A DNA stretch of 64,000 bases from Mesorhizobium sp. (GTDB lineage Bacteria; Pseudomonadota; Alphaproteobacteria; Rhizobiales; Rhizobiaceae), in contig NZ_JAEULZ010000038.1 in NCBI RefSeq assembly GCF_016793485.1, positions 1 to 64,000 on the forward strand, in the 5' to 3' direction. Below are positions 19,221 to 27,893 of this stretch, one piece after another. The first letter of the stretch is position 1. Every line of letters begins with the position of its first letter. A program made the position numbers and the translations under genes. Below the pieces are notes generated by a model. That model searched no databases. It saw only the letters and a program-made list of their open reading frames with translations, and was not told where the DNA came from.

Positions 19221-20057
19221 TTGAACAAGTTCCCACCCCACGGCAGGGGCGGCCCCCGCATCCGGGAAATCCCGCTGCGCATGGTGCTGCCCAACCTGGT
19301 TACCGTGCTCGCCATTTGCGCCGGCCTATCCGGCATTCGCTTTGCGTTTGAAGGGCGCTTCGAAACGGCCGTGGTGATGGTGCTGTTCGCCGCCTTCCTC
19401 GACGGTATCGACGGGCGACTGGCGCGCATGATGAAGGCGACGTCGAAGTTCGGCGCGCAGATGGATTCGTTGGCCGACATCGTCAATTTCGGCGTCGCGC
19501 CCGCACTGGTGCTCTACGCCTTCCTACTGGACCATGCGGGCTCCTTCGGCTGGATCGCGGCGCTGCTCTTCGCCGTCGGATGCGGCCTGCGGCTGGCGCG
19601 CTTCAACGTGCTCGACGAGGATGTCGAGCGGCCCGCCTGGCAGGGCGAATATTTCGTTGGCGTGCCCGCGCCGGCCGGCGCCGTGCTGGTCATGCTGCCG
19701 GTCTATCTGGCTTTCATCGGCATCTACGAGGGCGGGCGGGGTGCGGCCTTCATCGCCAGCGGCTTCACCGTGCTGGCCGCTTTCCTGATGGTCAGCCGCA
19801 TCCCGGTCTATTCGGGCAAGAAGCTGAAGATCCGGCGCGACCTGGCGCTGCCCCTGATCCTGGCGGTCGCGCTCTTCATCCTGCTGCTGTTCAGCTATCC
19901 TTGGCACACGCTGTCGGTGGGCGTCGTCGGTTACCTGATCTTCCTGCCGTTCTCGGTGCTCGCCTATGCGAAGCGCTCCGCGATCGAGGAAATGAAACTG
20001 GCCGAGGCTGCTGCCACGCCTACATCACAGCCTGACGAACCCGGGCAGGAACTTTAG
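19221..20057 (+). CDS. pssA: CDP-diacylglycerol-serine O-phosphatidyltransferase
   Basis: Makes phosphatidylserine from CDP-diacylglycerol and serine. The protein has 278 residues and about eight membrane helices. The CDP-alcohol phosphotransferase signature is complete: DGIDGRLARMMKATSKFGAQ, then MDSLAD. The frame opens with TTG at 19221, with GGCAGGG upstream; the residues after it (RIREIPLRMVLPNLVTVLAICAG by family memory, here residues 13-35) are conserved, so the internal ATG at 19281 would cut conserved sequence. Operon with psd. Confidence 0.95.
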   Translation: MNKFPPHGRGGPRIREIPLRMVLPNLVTVLAICAGLSGIRFAFEGRFETAVVMVLFAAFLDGIDGRLARMMKATSKFGAQMDSLADIVNFGVAPALVLYAFLLDHAGSFGWIAALLFAVGCGLRLARFNVLDEDVERPAWQGEYFVGVPAPAGAVLVMLPVYLAFIGIYEGGRGAAFIASGFTVLAAFLMVSRIPVYSGKKLKIRRDLALPLILAVALFILLLFSYPWHTLSVGVVGYLIFLPFSVLAYAKRSAIEEMKLAEAAATPTSQPDEPGQEL

Positions 20058-20059
20058 AG

Positions 20060-22291
20060 CTAAGCCGCCAGCCCCAGCCCCAGGCTTTCCATCGCTACAC
20101 GGCGGGTGGACACATAGTCGGTCTTGCCGGAACCGAGCAGCGGGATTTCCGGCACGCGTACGATATCGGCCGGCACCATGATCTCTGCCGCTCCGGCTTC
20201 CTTACCGCAGCGGCGCAAACCTTCGGCATCGAGGTCGTCGGCGGTGGTGACGAGCACGATGCGTTCGCCGCGCTTCTTGTCGGGCACGGAAACGGCCGCG
20301 TGGTTGTCCTCCGGCCAGAGCGCCTTCACCATCAACTCAACGGCGCCGAGCGAAATCATCTCGCCGGCAATCTTGGCGAAACGTTTTGCGCGCCCTTTGA
20401 TCGCGACGAACCCCTCGCGGTCGATCGCGACGATGTCGCCGGTATCGAGCCACTCGTCCGTAAACGGCTGCAGTTCGCCGGGCCTGTCGGCCAGCATGTA
20501 GCCCATCATGCGGTTTGGCCCCGAAACCAGCAGCCGCCCGCCTTCAGAAATGCCTTCGACGGGTTCCTGCCGCATGCGCATACCGGGCAGCAGACGGCCG
20601 ACGCTGCCGTCGCGGCCGTGGGTCGCACTGCTGACGGCGATGACGGGAGCGGACTCGGTCATGCCATAGCCTTCGACGATTTCCGCGCCGAAGCGTTCGC
20701 GCCACGTCCGGCGTGTTTCCGGCTTCACGGCTTCCGCGCCGGCGACCACGAAGCGCAGGCTGGAAAAGTCGCCGTCCTTGGCGGTCTTGGCATAGGCGGC
20801 AAGGAACGTGTCGGTGCCGAACATGATCGTCGGCTGCCATTTCCTGGCGATTTCGGGGATGATCTTATAGTGCAGCGGCGAGGGATACAGGAACAGCGGC
20901 ACGCCGCTGATCAGCGGCAATATCGCGCCTCCGGTCAGCCCGAACGAATGGAAGACAGGCAGCACGTTGAGCAGCCTGTCTGTCGGCGAAAACGCGATGC
21001 GCGCCTCGACCTGCGCGACATTGGACAGCAGGCCGTGCGCCGACAGGACGACCGCCTTCGGCGTCCCTTCGGAGCCGGATGTGAACAGTATGACGGCGGG
21101 CTTGTCCGCGTTTTGGCGGGCGAGAGGGAAACGCCAGAGCAGGGCGGCCGCCAGCTTTTCCGGCATGCCGACGCTTTCGCGCAAATCCTCCAGCCAGACG
21201 ATCTTGGCGCCGGCCTTTTCGGTTGCCGCCACGAGGTCGGCAAGCCCGGCCTTCTCGATGAAGGCGCGCGACGAGACAACAGTGCGGATCGCCGCGGTCT
21301 TGATGGCAGACTCCGTGGTTGCCGGGCCGGCGGTGTAGTTCATCAGGGCGGCGACGCGACCGGCGGACAAAAGTCCCAGCAGTGAAAGCATCAGCCCGTT
21401 GGCGTTGGGCAGGAGAACGCCGACTGCTTCGCCAGGTTTCGTCGAACCTGCGAAGCGGCGACCGAGCACACGCGCGCCGATCAGCAGCTTGCGATAGCTC
21501 AGCGCACCGGTGACAACGTCTTCCACGATAGGCTTCGATGGACCGAAGCGGACTGCAGCGTCGCGCACGGCGGCAAACAGGCTGCGGTTGGTGTCTGCGC
21601 CGGCGAGCCGCGCCTCGGCCAGCCGGTCGAACAGGGCGTTGGAGGTAGTCGTGACGGATACGCCGCCAGCGCGCTCGACCAGTTCCGTGATTGTCATGGG
21701 TGGCAGCGCGGCAATGGACAGCTTCGGCAGGAAACGGCGTGGCGCCCGCGCTCTCGGTGTCAGCGAGGAATGGACGTAGCGTCCGTTGGCGATGAAGACC
21801 GGCACGATCTTCGCGTCCGCCTGCACCGCGATCCGCGCGATGGCGCGCACCAGACGGAAGGACTTCGTGTCGGGCTCGACCTCGTCCGGCAGGTAGACCG
21901 CGAGCCGTCCCTTGCCCTTGAGCACACGCACCAGCCGGCGGCTGACGAAGACATGCTGCGCGTTGAAGGTGATGGTGCGGGCAAGCTCGCGCCACGGCTC
22001 CAGCCAGATCGATTTCGCCGAATCCTCGTCGAGGATATGCAACGTCTGCTCCGGCAGCAGCGACAGCATCACTGCGGGGTCGAGTTTGGACTGGTGCGAG
22101 ATAGCATAGATCACCGGCGCGTCGGCCTTCGCGGCAGCGGCCATGCGCGTATCGGAGATGCGATAGAGGAGCTTAAGTGGCGCGTACAGAAATGCCTGCC
22201 TTACTCCGATGCCGAGCCGGTAAGCCAGCACCCATGCCGCCAGGATCCACAGCGCCAGCAAGCCGAGCAGGATGGCTCCGGACAGGATCAT
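20060..22291 (-). CDS. PlsC acyltransferase-AMP-ligase fusion (Aas-like acyl-ACP synthetase)
   Basis: A 743-residue fusion. An N-terminal membrane segment is followed by a 1-acylglycerol-phosphate acyltransferase-like domain with the H-x4-D motif (SHQSKLDP), then an AMP-binding ligase domain with ILFTSGSEGTPKAVVLS, EGYGMTESAPV and WLDTGDIVAIDREGF. This is the layout of E. coli Aas, which reloads acyl chains on lysophosphatidylethanolamine. The usual acyltransferase PEGT block is replaced by LPDEVEPD, so that domain may have altered activity. It converges on psd-pssA (2 nt between stops), fitting a PE-remodelling role. GGGAGGAAGC precedes the start. Confidence 0.88.
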   Translation of the reverse strand: MILSGAILLGLLALWILAAWVLAYRLGIGVRQAFLYAPLKLLYRISDTRMAAAAKADAPVIYAISHQSKLDPAVMLSLLPEQTLHILDEDSAKSIWLEPWRELARTITFNAQHVFVSRRLVRVLKGKGRLAVYLPDEVEPDTKSFRLVRAIARIAVQADAKIVPVFIANGRYVHSSLTPRARAPRRFLPKLSIAALPPMTITELVERAGGVSVTTTSNALFDRLAEARLAGADTNRSLFAAVRDAAVRFGPSKPIVEDVVTGALSYRKLLIGARVLGRRFAGSTKPGEAVGVLLPNANGLMLSLLGLLSAGRVAALMNYTAGPATTESAIKTAAIRTVVSSRAFIEKAGLADLVAATEKAGAKIVWLEDLRESVGMPEKLAAALLWRFPLARQNADKPAVILFTSGSEGTPKAVVLSAHGLLSNVAQVEARIAFSPTDRLLNVLPVFHSFGLTGGAILPLISGVPLFLYPSPLHYKIIPEIARKWQPTIMFGTDTFLAAYAKTAKDGDFSSLRFVVAGAEAVKPETRRTWRERFGAEIVEGYGMTESAPVIAVSSATHGRDGSVGRLLPGMRMRQEPVEGISEGGRLLVSGPNRMMGYMLADRPGELQPFTDEWLDTGDIVAIDREGFVAIKGRAKRFAKIAGEMISLGAVELMVKALWPEDNHAAVSVPDKKRGERIVLVTTADDLDAEGLRRCGKEAGAAEIMVPADIVRVPEIPLLGSGKTDYVSTRRVAMESLGLGLAA

Positions 22292-22450
22292 GCTTCCTCC
22301 CTATCCCCGCTGCGGCTTTTCACTGCCGCCTTGACGAAAGGGTAGCGGAAAGGGTGGCCAGGTCAATTGCCGCATCGACCCTTGCGGACAATGCCACCCG
22401 CCGCTACACGGCCTCAGGCGAACGGTGAAGAAACAAAACTGGAGATTTCG

Positions 22451-22969
22451 ATGGATTCCGCGGCTTTGAAGGCGATGCAGGCTCCCTTGAAGGAAGCCTA
22501 TCGGGGCGACGCCGGCAGCGCGCTGATCACCTTGCGCGCAAAGGGCTCGGTGGATGACCAGAAGATCGCCTGCAAGGTCGAGACCGGCCGCGCCATCGCC
22601 GAGGCCGGGCTGCATCCGGCAACCGGCGGCAGCGGTATGGAACTCTGCTCCGGCGACATGCTGTTGGAGGCGCTGGTCGCCTGCGCTGGTGTTACATTGA
22701 AGGCAGTCGCGACCGCGCTCGACTTCAAGCTTGCGGGCGCGACGGTTGAGGCGGAGGGCGACCTCGACTTCCGCGGGACGCTCGGCGTTTCGAAGGAAGC
22801 GCCGGTCGGCTTCCGCGCAATCCGGCTTCGCTTCGACATGCAGACGGACGAGCCGCAGGATCGTATCGATTCGCTGATCAAGCTGACGGAACGCTACTGC
22901 GTGGTGTTCCAGACGCTGAACACCAAGCCGGAGCTGTCTGTGGCGACGAATGTCGCCGCTGCGGGCTAA
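22451..22969 (+). CDS. OsmC-family peroxiredoxin-like protein
   Basis: A 172-residue OsmC/Ohr-superfamily protein. The two catalytic cysteines appear in GMELCSGDMLLEALVACAG and in LTERYCVVFQTL. Family members reduce organic hydroperoxides using dithiols. It resembles the general OsmC group more than Ohr. GGAG lies 7 nt upstream of the ATG at 22451; the longer frame from 22367 lacks conserved sequence. It is divergent from the PlsC-ligase gene. Confidence 0.87.
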   Translation: MDSAALKAMQAPLKEAYRGDAGSALITLRAKGSVDDQKIACKVETGRAIAEAGLHPATGGSGMELCSGDMLLEALVACAGVTLKAVATALDFKLAGATVEAEGDLDFRGTLGVSKEAPVGFRAIRLRFDMQTDEPQDRIDSLIKLTERYCVVFQTLNTKPELSVATNVAAAG

Positions 22970-22980
22970 AATAGCCGGCC

Positions 22981-23241
22981 TCAACCCGCCGAGCCGTCGT
23001 CGGTCCCGGAGTTGTCGTCCCCGGAGTTATCGTCCCCTGAGTTGTCGTCTCCTTCGTCCGAATAGGGCGAAGCGCTGGGCAGGCAGTTGACCGACCAGCC
23101 GGCGGGGGCGGGCTCCTTCTGGTACTCGGTGATCGCCGCCTTGCATTCGTCGCGCGTGTCGAAGAAGTCGGGCATTGTGGTGAGCCCGCCTTGCGGGCCG
23201 GCAACGACCAGATACCAGACAATGGCCAGGTTAGGCGTCAT
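22981..23241 (-). CDS. small protein with a DDNSG repeat tail
   Basis: An 86-residue protein I do not recognise. The N-terminal part (WYLVVAGPQGG..., with CKAAITEYQKEP and NCLPS) has a possible short membrane or secretion segment and two cysteines. The C-terminus is acidic and made of GDDNSG repeats. AGGGGA is well placed before the ATG at 23241, which supports translation. The stop is 11 nt from the stop of the convergent OsmC gene. Confidence 0.6.
   Translation of the reverse strand: MTPNLAIVWYLVVAGPQGGLTTMPDFFDTRDECKAAITEYQKEPAPAGWSVNCLPSASPYSDEGDDNSGDDNSGDDNSGTDDGSAG
23006..23050 (-). repeat. three 15-bp tandem repeats coding for DDNSG
   Basis: Units at 23006-23020, 23021-23035 and 23036-23050 differ by only one to three bases and lie in frame in the small acidic protein. 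The short period suggests slippage-driven length change. Confidence 0.85.
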
Positions 23242-23297
23242 CGCGGTTCCCCTCTCTCTAAAAACGGATCGCCATCATATCATGCCCGTGCCGTCGT

Positions 23298-23333
23298 AAA
23301 AGACGGGCAGAGCGCTTGCTGTCGCTGCCCGTC
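23298..23333 (-). terminator. intrinsic terminator downstream of the lectin-like pseudogene
   Basis: Stem GACGGGCAG (23302-23310) / CTGCCCGTC (23325-23333), followed on the minus strand by TTTT. It lies just after the stop at 23347, so it ends the minus-strand transcript. Confidence 0.8.
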
Positions 23334-23346
23334 CGGCGTTGGACAT

Positions 23347-23975
23347 TCAGTTCGTCGCGAAGCAGTAGAGGAAACCGGCGCCACCTGTGCCCTTCAGCGC
23401 ATCCTGGCTGCAGCCGCCGCGCGAGGGATGCGCCGCATTCCACGAGGTGGCAGTGGGCAGCGTATCCGGCCCCTTGCGGTCGTTATGACCGACCATTGCA
23501 GCGCCCTCAGCACCATCCAGCGTCCAGTCGCCGCAGGTCTGGTCGACCGCCTTGGTGCCGTCCGCCTGCGTGCCGGTCAGGATGCGTGCTCGTTGGGCGT
23601 GTCGCCGCGTCCCGGAACCACTGTCCCCTTCTCGGTCAGGGCGGTTTCCTTGGTAATGTTGTTGGCGTCGCTGTGCAGCGAGGCTACGTCGTCGGCGATC
23701 TTGACGCCCTTGGCGTTGTACCACGGGCCGGCGCCGATGCGGTCCTTTGCGTCGACAGTGCTGGTGGAGAGGTATGCGCCCCAAGTCTTGCCGGTCACGC
23801 CGGCGGCCTCCGCGAGCGAGGCGCAATGCGCGTCCGCACCTTCCAGCCCGCCGAGGTTCGCGCCTTTGCCGAGGCCGACGCTGGTGATGAAGAAACTCAT
23901 TGAATTGTCCTGCGCGCTGGCGGCGCCGAGCCCCAGGACAAGTGCCGCCGCAGAGAGAACGAGTGCCTTCTTCAT
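23347..23975 (-). pseudogene. frameshifted secreted lectin-like protein gene
   Basis: The reading frame starts at 23975 with AAGGAGG upstream and a good signal peptide (MKKALVLSAAALVLGLGAASA), continues SMSFFITSVGLGKGANLGGLEGADAHC, and then ends early after RGDTPNEHAS (stop at 23577). The next frame continues the same protein from ILTGTQADGTKA through GGCSQDALKGTGGAGFLYCFATN to 23347. The expected bridge is NEHDILTG: loss of one base at about 23584-23585 explains the break. Intact length would be 209 residues. The family matches rhizobial lectin-like secreted proteins. It is a pseudogene, a phase-variable gene or a sequencing error. Confidence 0.8.
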
Positions 23976-24111
23976 GGATTCCTCCTTGTCTGTGTGCGCG
24001 AAAAGCTAGGGCCGCGCGCGCCTGTCGGCCATTCACGACTTCGTGTCGGCCGCACCGCCGTTGAAAAGCCAGATAGGGCAGGGCACAAGATCGGCCAAGG
24101 GAGGAACGGCC

Positions 24112-24819
24112 ATGACCGCGCGTCTGACCACGATCGGCTTCGATGCCGACGACACGCTCTGGCAGAACGAACAGTTCTACCAGATGACGCAGGCGCGCTT
24201 CCTCGAGATGCTGAGGGAGCACACGGACGGCGAGCAACTGCCCGACCGGCTGCTCGCCGTCATGATGCGCAACATCAAGACATACGGCTTTGGCATCAAG
24301 AGCTTTACGCTCTCCATGGTCGAGACGGCGATCGAGGTGACAGACGGCAGGGCGCCGGCGTCGGTCATCGCCGAAATCCTTGCCGCAGGCCGCGAGATGG
24401 CCGCGCATCCGGTCGACGTGCTGCCGCATGCGCGCGAAACGCTGGAGGCGCTGGCCGGACGATACAGGCTGGTGCTGATCACCAAGGGCGACCTGTTCGA
24501 CCAGGAGCGCAAGATCGCTGAATCCGGGCTGGGCAAGCTCTTCCAGGCCATCGAGATCGTCAGCGACAAGAACCGCGCCACCTACGAGCGCGCATTCAGC
24601 CGCCATGGCGACGGACCGGCCAGCAGCATGATGATCGGCAATTCATTGAAGTCCGACGTGCTGCCGGCGCTGGCGGCCGGAAGCTGGGGCGTCTATGTCC
24701 CGCACGACCTGACCTGGGCTTACGAGCACGCCGAGGCTCCGGCCAGCGAGGCGCGTTTCCGCGAAGTGCCCGACCTCGCGAAGATCGTGCCTTTGATCGA
24801 CGAGATCGAGGGTCGCTAG
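24112..24819 (+). CDS. HAD-superfamily hydrolase
   Basis: A 235-residue haloacid-dehalogenase-like phosphatase. Motif I is GFDADDTLW, motif II LVLITKGD, motif III the lysine in SDKNRATY, and motif IV MMIGNSLKSDVLPALAAG. The helical cap between motifs I and II puts it in the subclass I group. The substrate is unknown. GGGAGGAAC precedes the ATG at 24112, and the longer frame from 24043 has no conserved sequence. It converges on the SDR gene with a palindromic repeat between. Confidence 0.9.
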   Translation: MTARLTTIGFDADDTLWQNEQFYQMTQARFLEMLREHTDGEQLPDRLLAVMMRNIKTYGFGIKSFTLSMVETAIEVTDGRAPASVIAEILAAGREMAAHPVDVLPHARETLEALAGRYRLVLITKGDLFDQERKIAESGLGKLFQAIEIVSDKNRATYERAFSRHGDGPASSMMIGNSLKSDVLPALAAGSWGVYVPHDLTWAYEHAEAPASEARFREVPDLAKIVPLIDEIEGR

Positions 24820-24866
24820 AGCACGATCCCGAAAAGTGGTGGCCGGTTTTCGGGCAAGATCGTGCT
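24820..24866. repeat. dispersed rhizobial palindrome, copy 2
   Basis: A 47-bp near-perfect palindrome: outer arms AGCACGAT / ATCGTGCT and inner arms CCCGAAAA / TTTTCGGG around GTGGTGGCCGG. It sits between convergent genes, where such elements usually lie. Its core is shared with copy 1 at 15972-16018. Confidence 0.88.
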
Positions 24867-24878
24867 GAAAACGACCCG

Positions 24879-25640
24879 CTATTCCGGCAGTCGATAGCTC
24901 AGGAAGCGCTGGGTCTTTGCCTGATAAATCTTGCCGGTTTCGGTGAGCTTTGGATCGACCAGCGGCAGGATATGCGCCGCCGTCTCCGAAGGATGCGGTA
25001 CGCTCTCGGGGTTTTCGCCGGGCATGGCCTGCGCGCGCATGGCCGTACGTGTGCGGCCGGGATCGAAGGCGTTGACGCGCAGCGGCATGTTTACGGTTTC
25101 CTCGGCCCACGAGCGCATCAGCGCTTCCGCTGCGGCCTTGGAGGCCGCGTAGGGCGCCCAGAAGGCGCGAGGCGCGTTGGCGAGGCTGGACGTGACCACT
25201 ACGGCGCGCCCGGCGTCGGACGCGCGGAGCAACGGATCAACAGAGCGGATCAGCCGCCATGTGGCGGTGACGTTGACATTCATCACCTTCTCGAAGGTCT
25301 TTGCCTCGACATGGCCGATCGGGGAGATGACGCCCAGCACAGCCGCATTGACGACGAGGATGTCGAGCTTGCCCCAACGGTCATTGATGGCGCCCCCCAG
25401 TCGGTCGAGGCCGGCCATATCGGTGATGTCGAGCGGAACGAGCGTCGCTTCGCCCTTTCCGCTCTTGCGACGCTCCGCCTTGATCTCGTCGTCCAGTTCC
25501 TCCAGGCCGCCCACGGTGCGCGCCACCGCCACGATATGCGCGCCCGCCGCAGCGAGCCGCCTAGCGGTGAAGTAGCCGATACCGCGCGATGCGCCCGTGA
25601 CGAGGGCGACGCGGCCGGTGAGGTCTGGGGTGGAGGTCAT
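24879..25640 (-). CDS. short-chain dehydrogenase/reductase
   Basis: A 253-residue classical SDR. NAD(P) binding is marked by VTGASRGIG near residue 15, LVVNAAVLG replaces the usual NNAG, the catalytic serine lies in VVVTSSLANAP and the YAASK motif follows. The substrate is not predictable. The start at 25640 gives a normal N-terminus; the longer frame to 25814 runs into the promoter of the divergent DoxX gene. A similar SDR often follows purF in rhizobia, though here the DoxX gene lies between. Confidence 0.88.
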   Translation of the reverse strand: MTSTPDLTGRVALVTGASRGIGYFTARRLAAAGAHIVAVARTVGGLEELDDEIKAERRKSGKGEATLVPLDITDMAGLDRLGGAINDRWGKLDILVVNAAVLGVISPIGHVEAKTFEKVMNVNVTATWRLIRSVDPLLRASDAGRAVVVTSSLANAPRAFWAPYAASKAAAEALMRSWAEETVNMPLRVNAFDPGRTRTAMRAQAMPGENPESVPHPSETAAHILPLVDPKLTETGKIYQAKTQRFLSYRLPE

Positions 25641-25795
25641 CTGTTCATCCAGTTCGGAACCCGAAAATCGCCCCCAGATAGGACGAATCCGCCCTCGGCG
25701 AAACCCCGTTGGGAAATCCCGTTTCCGAACATGTCGGAACGCCTGCGCGACGAACGTCCTTGAGCAACCGACATGCCATCCAACGGGAGAGATCG

Positions 25796-26203
25796 ATGGG
25801 CAAGACTGCGGCAATCCTTGTGGCGAGACTGATATTTGCCGGCCTTTTCACGATGGCGGCGGCTTTCAAGTTCATGGGAATGCAGGACACGGCCGGCTAT
25901 ATCGCGTCCGCGGGTTTTCCGTTTCCGCTCTTCCTGGCCTGGATTGCGGCCTTTTTCGAAGTCGCACTGGCGCTGGCCTTCCTGACAGGCGCGTTCTTCT
26001 CGGAAGCGGCGCTGCTGGCCGGCATGTACGTGATTTTCCTGGCCTTCGCCTTTCACGGACCGTCGCACTGGGAAGGTAACCAGTCGGAGTTCGGCTTCTT
26101 CGTCGACCACTTTACCTTTCTCGCGGGCCTGCTTTATGCGGCAGTCCACGGTCCCGGCAGCATGCTTGCCGTCCGCCAAGGCATTATCTGGCAAAGAGGC
26201 TGA
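25796..26203 (+). CDS. DoxX-family membrane protein
   Basis: A 135-residue inner-membrane protein with four predicted helices. DoxX features are VARLIFAGLFTMAAAFKFMG, then FPLFLAWIAAFFEVALALAF, ending FTFLAGLLYAAVHGPG. The family is linked to respiratory or thiosulfate-related redox complexes, but most members are uncharacterised. CGGGAGAG lies upstream of the ATG at 25796. It is divergent from the SDR and convergent with purF. Confidence 0.88.
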   Translation: MGKTAAILVARLIFAGLFTMAAAFKFMGMQDTAGYIASAGFPFPLFLAWIAAFFEVALALAFLTGAFFSEAALLAGMYVIFLAFAFHGPSHWEGNQSEFGFFVDHFTFLAGLLYAAVHGPGSMLAVRQGIIWQRG

Positions 26204-26215
26204 CGGCCTCCAGGA

Positions 26216-26278
26216 TCAGCCGGCGGCAAGCATCGAGAGCGTGCGGACATCGTCCGCTGCCTCGTGGTCGAGGATAGT
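26216..26278 (-). other. apparent degenerate duplicate of the purF 3' end
   Basis: Reading the minus strand in the purF frame past the purF stop, 12 codons are followed by ILDHEAADDVRTLSMLAAG and a stop. This resembles the true purF end, LVDHDGMSNVHTLSLLASNG. The bases also align at about two thirds of positions. It may be a decayed tandem duplication of the last 20 codons, or chance. The rest of 26204-26311 shows no gene. Confidence 0.4.
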
Positions 26279-26311
26279 TGCTTGCGTCAGGCGGGGCGGC
26301 CGCCTTTTTGG

Positions 26312-27790
26312 TCAGCCGTTGCTGGCCAGCAGCGACAGCGTATGAACATTGCTCATGCCGTCATGGTCGACCAGCCGGGTCGGATAATCGCCGGTGAAAT
26401 AATGGTCTGTGAAGGCAGGAGCCTTCGGGTCACGCGGGCTGCCACCGACGGCCTTGTAAAGCCCGTCGATGGACAGGAAGGCCAGAGAATCGGCGCCAAT
26501 ATAGCGGCACATGGATTCGACGCTGTCGTGCTGGTTGGCGAGCAGCTTCTCGGCGTCTGGCGTGTCGATGCCGTAAAAATCCGGATAGTAGATCATCGGG
26601 CTGGCCACGCGGATATGGACTTCCTTCGCACCGGCGTCGCGGATCATCTGAACGATCTTGACGGAGGTAGTGCCGCGCACGATGGAATCATCCACCAGTA
26701 CGACCCGCTTGCCCGCGATCATGGCGCGATTGGCGGAATGCTTGAGCTTGACGCCGAGCGCACGGATATGCTGCGTCGGTTCGATGAAGGTGCGGCCCAC
26801 ATAGTGGTTGCGGATGATGCCGTATTCGAAGGGAATGCCGCTTGCCTGCGCAAAACCGAGCGCGGCCGGCGTGCCGCCGTCCGGTACGGGCGCCACCACA
26901 TCGGCTTCCAGTCCGGCTTCCTTCGCCAGTTCGATGCCCATGTTCTTGCGCGCGACATAGACACTCCGGCCACCGACCACTGAATCGGGGCGGGCGAAAT
27001 AGACATATTCGAACAGGCAGAGCCGCTCGGGCTGCGGATTTTCCGACTTGATGGATTCGATGGTGATGGAGCCGTCCTTCTGGATTTCGCAAATCACCAC
27101 TTCGCCGTTCTCGACATCGCGCACATAGGTCGCGCCGATAATATCGAGAGCGCAGGTCTCGGAACAGAAGATCGGTTTGCCGTCCAGTTCGCCCATAACA
27201 AGCGGACGGATGCCGATTGGATCACGGGCCGCGATCAGCTTGGTGCGGGTAAGCGCCAGCATCGCGTAGCCGCCCTCGACCTGCCGGATAGCATCGACAA
27301 ACCGTGCGCTGGACGATTTATGCGCAGAGCGGGCAATCAGATGCAGAACGACCTCCGTGTCGGAGGTCGCCTGGAAGATTGCGCCGGAGGCGATAAGCTG
27401 CTTGCGCAGCGTGAGGCCGTTAGTGAAATTGCCATTATGCGCAATGGCGATGCCGCCGACTTCCAGTTCCGCGAAAAGCGGCTGCACATTGCGCAGGATC
27501 GTCTCACCTGTCGTGGAATAGCGCACATGGCCCATCGCGCGGTCGCCTGGGAGACGATTGAGCGTGGCAGCGTCGGTGAAGTAGTCGCCGACCAGCCCCA
27601 TATGGCGCTCCGAATGGAAGCGTTGATCATGGTAGGAAACGATGCCGGCGGCTTCCTGTCCGCGATGCTGGAGGGCATGGAGGCCGAGCGCCGTTAGCGC
27701 GGCGGCGTCCCGATGTCCGAGAATGCCGAATACTCCGCATTCTTCGTGAAGATGGTCATCAGCCTCGTCAAGCAAGGAATCGTCTGCCAT
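26312..27790 (-). CDS. purF: amidophosphoribosyltransferase PurF
   Basis: First committed step of purine synthesis: PRPP plus glutamine to phosphoribosylamine. The protein has 492 residues. A short propeptide is removed to expose the catalytic Cys (EEC-GVFGILGHRDAA, C18). The glutaminase domain includes GHVRYSTTG and NGNFTN, and the phosphoribosyltransferase domain has the PRPP loop VVLVDDSIVRGTT. The region where the B. subtilis enzyme has Fe-S cysteines reads FTDHYFTGDYPTR here, so no cluster is expected. Neighbouring cvpA-purF order is typical of many proteobacteria. Confidence 0.97.
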   Translation of the reverse strand: MADDSLLDEADDHLHEECGVFGILGHRDAAALTALGLHALQHRGQEAAGIVSYHDQRFHSERHMGLVGDYFTDAATLNRLPGDRAMGHVRYSTTGETILRNVQPLFAELEVGGIAIAHNGNFTNGLTLRKQLIASGAIFQATSDTEVVLHLIARSAHKSSSARFVDAIRQVEGGYAMLALTRTKLIAARDPIGIRPLVMGELDGKPIFCSETCALDIIGATYVRDVENGEVVICEIQKDGSITIESIKSENPQPERLCLFEYVYFARPDSVVGGRSVYVARKNMGIELAKEAGLEADVVAPVPDGGTPAALGFAQASGIPFEYGIIRNHYVGRTFIEPTQHIRALGVKLKHSANRAMIAGKRVVLVDDSIVRGTTSVKIVQMIRDAGAKEVHIRVASPMIYYPDFYGIDTPDAEKLLANQHDSVESMCRYIGADSLAFLSIDGLYKAVGGSPRDPKAPAFTDHYFTGDYPTRLVDHDGMSNVHTLSLLASNG

Positions 27791-27893
27791 CGGGTGCTCT
27801 CACGTCAGAAAAACCGACATATAGGGCAGCGCAGCATTTTGCGCTACCTCAATACATTGACAGTCTTATCACCCGATTACCGCAGGCTGTGGA

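Noticed and set aside
26312-27790. Fe-S cluster in PurF, as in B. subtilis
   Set aside because: The C-terminal cysteines that hold the cluster are absent; the region reads FTDHYFTGDYPTR.
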